A stretch of 64,000 nucleotides of DNA. Source: Pomphorhynchus laevis. Its lineage: Eukaryota > Acanthocephala > Palaeacanthocephala > Echinorhynchida > Pomphorhynchidae. Positions 22,513 to 34,200 of the stretch are shown piece by piece; the stretch's first letter is position 1, and each line of letters begins with the position of its first letter. The notes beneath the pieces were generated by a model. It ran no database searches. It was not told the origin of the DNA and saw only the letters and a program-made list of their open reading frames with translations. The stretch lies in the NCBI GenBank assembly GCA_012934845.2, contig WNNJ02003179.1, positions 1-64,000 on the forward strand, read 5' to 3'. Both the position numbers and the translations under genes were made by a program.

Positions 22513-24290
22513 TGTTCCCACCGATCCTGTCACCATATAAACTTCCCACCAGATATCATCTTCACTCCCTCCACACCCCGTCCCGTCCCTTCTGAATCGT
22601 TTCTCAACAACCTACATCTATCAATCAAAATAACCTCCACGATCTTTCCAATCATAACATTTCCACACATCGCTTGCTACCGTCTATACTATCTTTATCC
22701 TCTATGTCTCCCGCCATCAAACCAACTCCCTCCAAATCCTCAACTGCCAGCTCTTTTATCGTGATGTCACCCAACGTCACTCGTCCTATGTACGGAAACG
22801 CTTTTCTACTCGCGATGGTAGCGTAATCGTCACTAATATCACTCCTTCCACATTCTTATCTTCACAAGCACGTATCGCCCACGTTGTTTCCGCCTTCATA
22901 TCCATCATTTAGTCTATTGTTCCTGTGGATAAACTATCCTTTTTTAACGACATCTCTCCTGTCGCATTCATCCGCCTAAACAAATCTTCTCAATCTAATC
23001 CTATTCAGCCCCCTCTCCTGAAAATTGTTTTCAAGCGTCGCTCTAACGCGTCCTCTGTCCTATTCCAGCGATTTAAACTCATGTGCTCTTCAAACGCTCG
23101 AACTTTCCCCGATCGCACGCCTTCCGAAATCGCTCAACTCTCTCCTGCTCGCATCGAGGAAACGCCGTCGCGAGCAAAACGGCTAAACATCTCCTTCCAT
23201 CCGAAACATTGAGGGAAATTTTCAAGTTATCCACACCCGCCCCAAAATTCGATGGCGCTCCATATCCCCTATATGCCTTATCCACTAAACATCACCATAA
23301 ACGGTTTCCACCTCGGCCTCCTTAACACTAGATCTATTCTCCATAAATCAGATATCATCCTCAGCCTATTTACTAAGCAATCCATCGATCTCTTCTGCCT
23401 CACCGAATCATGGCACTCCGAATCTGACGACCTCTCAATTCGTTGTTTGCTCTCTGCCGGTTGCTACAAGTCAAATCCGCCCCTTAAACTCATTTACTTC
23501 TAAACTCTCTAATCATGGCGGCATTGTCACAATCGGTCGTCACCCCGCGTCTCTTCGCAAAATCATTCTCACTTTCAGTCCTTGTTTTGTTGAATCGCTT
23601 ATTTCTGGTTTCTCTAGCCTGATCACTCTGGATCTCGCCATTGTATACCGTCTTGGTTCATCAGCTCTTACCTCCTTATTTTTCAACAAACTCGCTTATC
23701 TCTTTTCACATTCTTCTTTGTCATCCATTCCTTAACTCGTTCTCGGCGACTTCACCATCCGCGTCGAACGCCCCTCTTCCACCGAGTCCATCTGGTTCAT
23801 CAACATTCTATCCAACTACAATTACAAACTCATCTCCACGGCCTTTACGCATATCCTTGGCCGGGCACTCGACATCGTCGCTGTCCTTGATAGTTTTGCT
23901 GCCTACACCTCACTGTACATCTCCGCTCCTGGTCTATCCGATCACTTTCTCGTCACCCTTGATCTCACTTCCAACCATTCCCCCGCTTTATACACCTACC
24001 ATCTTACTTCGCTCTTTAAAAAATCTTGACATTTCCCTTCTTCGCTCTGCCTCGCTCAAATCGTCTCTATCTTCTCCTACAATAACATATTCCTATCCTA
24101 TCGTACTTGCCTTTCTTTTCGACTCTGAACTCACATTCACCCTTTATCTTCAATTGCCCTTCAAGCCTCACTCTCACCGTCGCTTGCACCGTACCCACCT
24201 TCCTTACACATGATTAAGATTTTTTTGTGGTCACGTAAGCGTGCGCCGGCACGCATTTGTCACGAAAAATTAATCTTTTTTTATCCAGTT
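22513..24290 (+). mobile_element. LINE A copy 4, ORF1 and endonuclease joined to the 3' end
   Basis: Contains ORF1 sequence (FPDRTPSEIAQLSPARIE near 23110-23160), then the endonuclease from INGFHLGLLNTRSILHKSDI (about 23300) through LCLTESWHSESDDL to ALDIVAV and SDHFLVTLDL (about 23870-23960). After the post-endonuclease linker near 24210 it jumps to the family's 3' terminal hairpin (GTAAGCGTGCGCCGGCACGC, 24236-24255) and ends. The whole reverse transcriptase is missing. Several frames are involved, so it is dead. Confidence 0.8.
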
Positions 24291-26045
24291 TTAATTATCA
24301 TTTCTTTATGGATTGCTTTCCAGTTTAAGTTAGACCATAACTTTTGATAAATTTTACTTTTGCTTAAAAGATTTTGCTGATTTAAGGTATGACGGTATTC
24401 TTATACTTTCAAAACGACGATGATTTTGTTTGTTACATATTTTTAAGCTCTGATTTTATCTCTTGTAATAAATCCTGTTTTTGAAAATTCAACACTGTTT
24501 AAAATCGCTATGTTCAACTGCGAGAAAATAAAATGGTCGTTCAATTGAGTGACAATTCTCCATCTAAGGTCGTTGTTACTAGATACACAGTTTATATCTT
24601 GGTGACTTGAAGTGTAGAAATATGATGTTCAGATCGATAAACAACGACATCTAGATATTTATGTGCATTTCAGGTAATGCAATTAAATTTATCAGATGGC
24701 GTATATGCAAAAATTCCATTTATTTATTATTTCATTTATCCAGTGACCCGGGACTCGTGGAAATCGACTGAAAGTCCCTGTGCCGTTTTTGTAAAACGTA
24801 AATAAAGTGAGGATTAATTTATCGGAGTAAAAATGCTGTACCTTTTAAACCCCTACAATTCCATTGTTTAATTATTAATAATTGATGCCCTGTCATTGTA
24901 TTTTAATTTATCCTCCAGGTTTCTCGATACCTGAAATTTCACTTGTTAAATCATTTTTTTGTGTTTCGGAAGTTTCAATTACCGAGTGGAAGATTTTTTT
25001 AGTATATTGTCAAGATCTCCATTTTCTCTGAGATCTTCAAAATCGAAAGGCTTTTTTGTTTTTGTGTGTGAGTCGAACGTCACTTAAGCGTCACTTATTC
25101 GATCTGATTGATTGTATTGTATTTACTTGTATCGCCTAAATAGACTCATTTAAAGTTGTGTCTATTTTTTAGTTAAGATTTCATCAAGGAAAATTTCACT
25201 TAGACATGTTTAAAAAGCCTAAAAAATGATATTTCATGTTGTTCACTTTTTTGTCACGTTTAAACGAGAGGTAACCTTAGCGAATGTATCCAGGTTATTC
25301 TAAATTGAATAATTTGGAATTATCTGGCAAACTGTCATGTTCCAATTTCTCAATTCTGGAATATCCAATATGCTATTTTGAAACAAAGTGTTATATGATT
25401 TAAAATGTGATTTTTTTGTAAAAAACAGTCATCACTTACACCGTGTGCATACTTTTTACGTTGGTATGTTTACTCTGACAACTTTGATTCAAGTCTCCGT
25501 TCATTTTTGACATCTGTTGCATTGTAGCCAATAATAATCGTCATATAATTGATCTCCAGCAGAAAAGTTAAGGTTGTATAAAGTAAAAGCTTTAATCTTT
25601 TATAAAGAGATATGTAATTTTGATAGTAATGTATTGCGTTCGCTTATCGCAGACTCCACAATCTTAATCGGGATTGTTTACGGTCGATTCTGGAGGTCAG
25701 GTGTGTGATATATTAAACACTGACGATACGTTCAAACTCAGCAATTTCCGCGCTATCTAATTTCGTATATATATTATAAGCTATAATTCTAGAAAAATAT
25801 AAATGATTGTTAATATTTTAACCATTTGTTTTAAAATTTTCTCTTAAATATTAAAACAAATCGTACCTTCAATTTTATCTGTAAATTTCAGACGGAACTT
25901 GTTATCTAAAAATGAGGGATTGTGATCCTTAGTATCTCATCAATCCTATAAGTTTTTAACAAGGTAATACATAGTTCTTATTAACTTGCTAATTAACTTG
26001 CTGTATTAACTTGCTGTATTAACTTGCTAATTCTTAAGCAAGTTA
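24291..26045. other. No gene seen; short tandem repeat at its right end
   Basis: Ordinary A+T-rich DNA. At 25980-26040 about four units near TTAACTTGCTGTA repeat head to tail, followed by an inverted GCAAGTTAATAC. Confidence 0.5.
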
Positions 26046-27385
26046 ATACATATCTCTATTCCTCTAACTTATTTCCTCCCTTCCAAGCCGCTTTTCGATC
26101 TAACTTACTCTACCGAAATTGCATGTCTTAAAGTTTATAACGACTTACTCATATCGCGCGATCATAAATTATGTAGTGTCATAGTTTCTCTTGATCTATC
26201 GTCTGCTTTTGACATCGTCGATCACTCGATTCTTCTCCATCGCCTTCGTCATGATTATGGCTTCTCTTTACCCACTGTATCATGGTTTTCTTCATATCTA
26301 TCAAACCGTACATTTCGCGTATATTCTAACTCTTCTCTCTCCCATCCTTCGTCCATTCCGTCCGGTGTTCCACAAGGCTCCGTATTAGGCCCTATACTTT
26401 TCTCTCTTCTTCTTGGTGATTTGTCTTCGATTCTCATAAATTTAACTTCCATGTTATGCAATATGCTGATGACCTTCTCATCTATGCTCATGCACCTGTT
26501 TATCGTATTCACGATCTTAGTGTTTCCGCTTCGGACTGTCTTGTCTCAATTTCCTAACATCTTTCTTCCCTTCGCCTTTCCCTGAATCCTGATAAATCCG
26601 AAATTATGTGGATCCTATCTCAACGCCTCGGCTTCGAACCTTTCTCCGTATCATTAAATTCTACAATTATTCCTATCGTTGATAATCTCGTTTTCCTAGG
26701 CTTCCATTTTGACAACCGACTTTCACTTAAACCTTTCGTTAGAGATAAAGTACGCTCATCTACCTTGATACTCCGCAACCTCCGTCAAGTTCGTAGATTG
26801 ATCGATTTCCCTTCTTGTATGACTCTCATATCATCTCTCCTTTTTTCTAGACTTGATTATTGTCTTAGTCTATTTTCCAACTCACCTAAATCCACTCTTC
26901 TTCCCCTACAACGCATCGTCAACGCAGCTGTCCGAATTCTCCTCCGTCTTCGTCGTTTTGATCATACATCCTACCATCTTGCTTCTCTCGATTTGCCTAC
27001 AATTTATTGTCGTGTTCAAATTCGTCTTCTTATCGTTGCTTTCCGCCTTGTAACTTTTCATACCCCTTCATTTCTCAACCTTCCTTTTCTTGATAATTCT
27101 CGTCCTGTTTACTGTTCCTTGCGTTCCTGTAATTCCCTTCTTTTACATGTCCCAAACTACTCTACCTCCTTTGGACTCCGCTCCTTCATTGTGGCTGCTC
27201 CTCTATCGTGGAACCATCTGCCCATTCATATACGCCAATCAACTTCCCTGCAGTGCTTCAAACGACAAATCCGATCCCATTTAAACAATTTATCTGCTTG
27301 ACTTTCTCATTTTTGTTTGTGGACTTGTAAGCGTACAGCTTGTACGCATTTGCCACATTAAATAAATGTGTATTATTATTAAGGT
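26046..27385 (+). mobile_element. LINE A copy 5, reverse transcriptase half with intact 3' end
   Basis: Begins inside the RT at FQAAFRSN-like sequence. It passes motif A (VSLDLSSAFDIVDHSILLHR, about 26185-26245), motif B (SGVPQGSVLGPILFSLLL, about 26360-26410) and a worn motif C (MLMT near 26460-26480). It then enters a good 231-codon frame for the thumb and C-terminal part. The 3' end has the hairpin GTAAGCGTACAGCTTGTACGC, TTTGCCACATTAAATAAATG and a TATTATTATT tail. The 5' truncation is typical for target-primed reverse transcription. Frame changes make it inactive. Confidence 0.85.
26606..27301 (+). pseudogene. RT thumb and C-terminal ORF of LINE A copy 5
   Basis: 231 codons. VFLGFHFDNRLS is RT motif E. 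SRLDYCLSLFSNSPKSTLLP and LQRIVNAAVRI are the C-terminal blocks shared by CR1, L2 and related LINEs. PLSWNHLPIHIRQS ends the protein, with termination at SA-TGA. The same blocks occur in copy 2 at 5812-5567 on the minus strand. Confidence 0.8.
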
Positions 27386-28170
27386 GTCATTACCATTTTA
27401 AACATAAAATTTTTAGTTTCAAACAAGCTTGCCTGGATGTATGTATAGAAGATGGCAGCCACTTTTAGTAGGTATATCCAAATATCCTTGCTGTGTGAAA
27501 TGTTCATTTATATTAAAGTGCTTAGAAGACTTACCTTAACTCCTCAATGATTAAAAATATACGTTTAACGTTTACATCGAAAAGCAGAATCATTTGAAGT
27601 ACCGATAATAGTTTTCTCGGCATTTTTCCAACGATAATGAGACTCTAGTTACTGCAAACTGGAATGTTATTATTGTAATTCGTTCAGAGTTTTAGTTTTA
27701 ACAAATGTTTTCTACGTTTACACGTATATATTTTTGTCGCCTATTAGTAGTAGAGTGTAAAATATTAGAAATAAAAACCCTGTTTGCTAACAAAACAGGT
27801 TTAAATAAAACTATTGTTCTTTTTATTGCATTTTACATATTTACAAATTGTTATAATGAAGTTTTACTTTAATATCATTTAAACGTTACTAGAATTTAAT
27901 CTCACGATTTTGTAAAGTCACATTGTAAAACACGAGATACGTGTTTTTATAACACCCTTTTTTCATTGCCTCTTGCTATTTCAGAATACAAAGACGAGAA
28001 ATTGATTTTTTTTGTTTTTTTTTATAAGAAGAACGATTTTCATTTTCACTGAATATCGCAATAATTATAGAAGCAAGTACCCATATTTTATAGTTAATGG
28101 CTTGTAGCATTGTAAAGTGTTGAGCAACGAAACCACTGTCAACTAGGCATTCATTTTAGAACGTTTCTAG
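27386..28170 (+). promoter_or_regulatory. Region upstream of the RNF13-like start codon
   Basis: A+T-rich, no repeats recognised from elsewhere. By position it should hold the 5' UTR and promoter of the gene starting at 28171, unless further noncoding exons lie upstream. I see no clear core-promoter motif. Confidence 0.25.
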
Positions 28171-28221
28171 ATGCTATGGGCTTTGTGCCTTTTCAACACA
28201 ATCAATGCTAACGTCTGGATT
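28171..28221 (+). CDS. RNF13: RNF13-like exon 1 (signal peptide)
   Basis: Reads [17 protein letters not shown], ending in phase 0 at GTAAGT. A TAG sits directly before the ATG in frame, so no N-terminal extension is possible in this exon. NANVWI joined to LDDNN of exon 2 aligns with the start of the PA domain in vertebrate RNF13 and RNF167. The hydrophobic run is short for a signal peptide and the start context is ordinary, so this exon is inferred mainly from phase and alignment. Confidence 0.6.
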
Positions 28222-31200
28222 GTAAGTTGGCACTTTTGTTTGCCTTTATTAGACATTTGGTATCAAAGTACTGTATTTTTAATTTGAAGTTATTTTAAAA
28301 TAATGAATAGATGATCGTAAAATATGGTTTAAATATAATATAATCCATAGAAATAGTCAACAAGTTAACATTACTTATCATAAATATATAATCTGCAGTT
28401 TGCAACCTGAAAGAAATTTCTGAGTTTGTTGGTCAATTGTCGCTCTTATGAGCATTGCTTTTGCAACATTTTGTCAACTATTAAATCTCATTGTTCGAAT
28501 AATTGAGATTTTAAATAGGTTTTGTACTACAAAATAAACTCACTAAACTATTCTGATTTATGCATTCCTTAACAGAAAGTTAAATGCCTTCATGTATGTA
28601 TATAAATTTATGTATAAAAAATATAATATTTAATATTATATAATATTAATGTATATAATATTTTTTATTCCTTTATGATTATAAATTCTATATTAAATTC
28701 TATACAAACAAATATAATTTAAAGACTTTTATTTCAACTCAAAGAATTAATTTATCCTGTATTATTAATTATTAAATCTATTTGCTACAACATTCTATTA
28801 TATTATATCATATTATATATTATTATATATAATATTATTATAATATTTTATATTATATAATATTAATGTATATAATATTTTTTATTCCTTTATGATTATA
28901 AATTCTATATTAAATTCTATACAAACAACTATAATTTAAAGACTTTTATTTCAACTTAAAGAATTAATTTATCCTGTATTATTAATTATTAAATCTATTT
29001 GCTACAACATTCTATACATTCATCAAGTATACGTCACAAGCATAAATCACATTATATAGTATATATAACCATATTTAATGAATTTTTATATATCTAATAA
29101 TAAGCACTGATTACACACAACAAATAATGAAATATATTCGCTAATGAATATATTCGCAAACGCTCATTTCATATAAATATTATATATTATTATATATTAT
29201 ATTACATTTTATTTTTAATCTTTCCGATTATGGCACGATATTATCCTCAAAGGTATTCATCTTATTTTTGATACTGCAGGACGCTACTAATCAGTCTGAA
29301 TGGGTCTCATCAGCTGCTGACCCAGACCTACATTTCACGTTTTATTAAAAATAAGATGAATACCTGTGAGGATAATATCTGCCGAAATATCTCATCAGCT
29401 GCTGAAATATAGGTCTGGGTCAGCAGCTGATGAGACCCACCCAGACTGATTAGTAGCGTCCTGCTGTATCAAGAATAGAAACAGTGTACCTGTGAGGATA
29501 ATATCGTGCCACAATAAGAAAAATTTCAGCTCACAGATGCAACCAAGTACAATTATCTTTAATATATTTAAAAATATTATTTAATAAAATTATTATATTT
29601 TTAAGAATTAAAAATTTAAATTTGATTATGCTTTATTATATTAAAAATATAATAAAAATGATCTGTTCTTTCTGTATTAGTACAATAACTAAATTTATCC
29701 ATTAAAATATCACCTTTTAAATATGATAAAGTGATAAGGCATTAATAATAATGTTAATAATTATTATATAAATTAATTAACTTCTAAGTTAATTTCATAA
29801 GATAAGGTAATTTTTTTTGAAATATTCAATATTTTCTTAAATATTGTATTTGGCCCCGCTGCTATGTTGGGTAGAGGAGTTAGGTCCGAAACCTGATAGC
29901 ATAGCAGTTCCTCCTGATGACCTCTAATTCTTATTCTGATACAACGTCTGTTATTTATTAGTCAATTCATAAAAATGACTTTTATTTTAAATTTCAATTT
30001 TTTATTTTAACTTGATTTAAATTATAAAAAATCTAAAAACAATTATTTATTTTATTATTTAATTATTAAATTTTGATTTAGCATTATTATGTTTTGCTTA
30101 TTTAATAATTATATTAAATACGTAGACTCAGTTAGCTGATTTGATAAGATAAAAACTAAAAAAAATTAAATGAATTATAGCTTATTAATTACTTATAGCT
30201 TAATTAATTTAATTAAGCTATAAGAAGTTTTAATTTTGTGTCATAACGGTATTTTCAATTCACGTTCTTACTTATCTAGCATATCTACATATTTCGAAGG
30301 TATAATATATGTTCCTCCTGATGACCTCTAATTCTTATTCTGATACAACGTCTGTTATTTATTAGTCAATTCATAAAAATGACGTTTATTTTAAATTTTA
30401 TTTTTTATTTTTTATTTTTATTTTTATTTTTTAACTTGATTAAAATTATAGAAAATCTAAAAACAATTATTAATTTTATTATTTAATTATTAAATTTTGA
30501 TTTAGCATTATTATGTTTTGTTTATTTTATAATTATATAACAATACGTAGACTCAGTTAGCTGATTTAATTCTAAAAATAATATTTTAATATCTTACGAT
30601 TTCAAAGTGACAATTATTGGCATGTCGCTTTGAATATTATAATATTTCACAATATTATAATATTTTTTATTATATTTTTTACTTCACAATATTCAATATT
30701 TTTAAAAATATTGACTATTTCAAAAAATATTCAATATTTTGTTTTAATTTGTCAGGCAAAATAATTTACTTTGTATCTATTATATTTCATATAATATAAA
30801 TATAATAATAATGTAATATAATATAATATTATATTATAATATTAAAGCCAAATGTTCTTTGTGTTTCGATTATTTAAATTAATATCTAATGTTTGAATGA
30901 TCTGAGATTGCGATAGATCATTCGATAGATCGAATGATCTGAGATTTGAATGTAGCCATTTATCTGAGATTGCGATATTCAAATGCTCAAGGTTTAACTT
31001 CTAAAATTATTTATTGTGTTTAGACTTTTAAATCGAACTAATGAAAATGTTTCATTAGTTCGTATATACTATTGTGTTCGTCAAAGTTCTATAACTTTGT
31101 GCAACGTTTTCTAACTTTTTTGTCATTTTGTACATTTCAGCTAGATGATAACAATTCAATCATTTATGATTTACCTTCGTTATCAAGTAATTTTGGATCT

Positions 31201-34200
31201 GATATAGATACTGACGGCAACACTGTAAGTAAATTCAAAATAATCTAATAATCAAAGTAAATTAAATAATCTAATTAATCTTATATTAATTAGATTAATA
31301 TTTATATTTTTTAATATTAATCTAATATTAATATAATCTAATCTAATAATTTAATTAAATTAATATATTTAATTAAATATAATTTTATAATTATATTATA
31401 TAAAAGAATGCTTTTTAGTTAATTCTGTTTAATATCTGACAATAATGAGATCATCACTAATAACTTGAAAAAATTAAGAAATTTATAAAGTTTACCATAT
31501 TTTGTCAAATACTGCTGATTATTTGTTTTTAAGCACGATATTGGCACTTGATCGCCTTTAGCATGCGTCACAAAGTTGACTTTATATTAATAAATCAGTT
31601 TGAATGTAATGAATATACATTCAAACTGATTATATTGTTTGAATGTTTTATTTTAATTTACTCTGTGAATATATTAACTTGTTATACATTAATTATCAAT
31701 TGCCATATTGACTTTCTTAAATTATAGTTATAGTTACATAATACATAATTATATTTTATTTAATTATTATAATGCTATATTATTATATTATTAATAAATA
31801 AAATAATATAATGTTAATAATATAATGTTAATACCATAAAGCTTGAATAAATAAGTACTACGAAGTGTTTTTTTATCAGCGTGTTTTTTGTAAATTTATT
31901 GATTCGGTTTGTAAATATTAGTCAGGGTGGCTCTCGACAGCCAATAAGAGCTAAGATAGTTGCTCTTGTTGTAAATTTATAATAAAGATATTTTCATTTA
32001 TTCATTATATATTGCATCATATTTATAAATTCATCATATTTATCATATAATGTAATCTAAGTTATTTATAATTTAAACGACACTATCTTTTGGTTGAACA
32101 AAATTTTTAAAGATTTAATATAAATTAATATTTGTATATTAAACTGTTATAAAAATCAGAATTAATTGTTTTGTTAACAATTGATTATAAAAGATGTTGA
32201 ATTATTCAACATCTTTTAAATTTCAATCAAATTAAAATCAAAAATTTTAGAAATTCTGTGCTTCTAATTTTAACCTTTCAGATATTATTTTATTTATATA
32301 ATTTTATGATTTTGTTTTATAATTCTTACGACATTGTTTTAAACAATGTTCGACATTTTTTCGAACTTTCTTCTTCAGTTGGGAAGTAGCAATCGAACCA
32401 TTGGATTATAAATGGTCCTTACAAATTTCGAATTTGAAAGATCGTCTACTCACAATAATGAAATGCACGTGTTGGCATTTTAATGAAATGCACGCGTTGG
32501 CATCTAATTTTTAATTATCTACTATTTTTGTCTTAAATATTGCCGCTTATAATTTCGATCGAGTTTTTGAAAGTTCCTTATTGTTTAGGGATATCTTTAC
32601 ATATCTAAGCCAATCGAGGCTTGTGAAAGCATTTTGCCTCCGAATTTTTTCAATTACACAAAACCGTTTATTAATATTGCACTTATTCGGAGATCGCCAG
32701 AGGTCTCGGCATGCCCATTCGATCATAAGGTAATTTGTTATTGATCTACATAATACTGTGTTTTGTATATAAAATAGAATATGTTTAGAAAAAGTCAGGC
32801 CTTTTTAAAAACATTAGTTTTGTAAAAATAGTGTAAAAGATTTTGTGTATTTTTAAACTTAAACTTTTGATTCTATTAATCTAATGTTAATTAAATTTTT
32901 AAATAAAAAATTTTTGAATTGTAAAAAGTTTATAATAAATTCTTTAAAATAGTCTAATATTATGTTAAAGATAATTAATCATTGAGTTAAATAACTCAAT
33001 AATTTCTCAAAATAAATTTATATAATATTGTTTTTATAATTTTTGATTATTTAAGATCATCTTTGATTCGTGAGTTTTTGAGGTTGTCAAACCGAACTTT
33101 TAGGAATAAAAGTTCGGTTTAAGCAATAATAATTGCTTGTTAATAATTTTAACTACAAGCAATAATAATTGCTTGTAGTAAAAGGTTTTTTTTGTATTTT
33201 AATTGTTAATTGACAAAAATTGGCATTTGGCTAATATGTTATTGGCATTTGACAAATTGGCATTTGGCCAAAGATTTTATGCTATATAATAATATATAGT
33301 ATATAATAATATACTATATGATAATTGAACATGTGATCATGAAATGAACACCCTGTCGTTGTACATAACAAGGAACGGATATTAAGTATTTGATAGAAAC
33401 TCCTCTTAATGTGAAATTGGTAGATGCTTATATACCAAAGCTGCACGAATTGTCGTCCATATCACTTCATTGTACTTCTCAACCTGATTATTTCCTTGTG
33501 AGTGATAGTGTTAATCGACTTGCAGCTGTTGTTCAATGCATAAATATTCTGAATTCACGTGACATAAACTCTGACCTAGATTTGAATGTAATATACAGGT
33601 TTCCTAAATAAATGAAATAAATGTTGTAGATGTCGCAACGTCGATTGAGCTGAACAATCAACGCATGGAAAAACAAAATCAAGATGAGATTACTTCTCCA
33701 CAGCATAATCGTGTCTAATTGTCGTGACGCTGTTATTAGAATAGAATACTGAGTTTTCATACAAATTGCGCAATTTTTAGCCAAATTATCTTTTTATAAT
33801 TCTGATGATATATTCTAATTTGTACTTTTGTCTTTGTTTACATAACTGGAACTATCAATCAAGTATATAATCAAGAGTATACATGAAAGTATAGAGTATT
33901 TAATATTAAAATATTAAAATATTTTTTTTATTTTATGAAAAATGAAATATAATATATAATATTTTTAATATTATTATTTTCTTTATATATTTAATATTAT
34001 TTTAGCATAATATATTATATTTTAGCATATTATATCTTAATGTCTATAATTTTTTTAATAATTGTCTAAAAAGAAATATATAAAGAAAACATATGTCCTT
34101 ATAAGGACATAGAATATGTCCTTATTGAACAGAATAAAACTAACAGTACACAGTTCGTAATATTAACAATACATTTTTTTAACTCTTTAACTTAATAAAG

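Larger units (their letters stand above)
30860..33240. repeat. Cluster of short perfect hairpins across RNF13 introns 1-3
   Basis: Examples: 31593-31631 (16-bp arms, 7-base loop), 32189-32217 (14-bp arms around one base), 33152-33179 (12-bp arms, 4-base loop), ACATTGTTTTAAACAATGT near 32331, and CGAACTTTT/AAAAGTTCG near 33093. The sequences differ from each other, so they are not copies of one element. Confidence 0.7.

Noticed and set aside
30617-30799. 60-codon frame rich in Tyr, Phe and Ile
   Set aside because: Composition follows the A/T-rich DNA; no domain, and it lies in an intron full of repeats.
27386-31140. Other candidate first exons for the RNF13-like gene
   Set aside because: Only 28171-28221 combined an ATG, a hydrophobic start, a GTAAGT donor and phase 0 matching exon 2.
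33390-33611. Possible extra RNF13 exon
   Set aside because: Exons 3 and 4 already join in phase, the PA domain is continuous without it, and it does not resemble the family.
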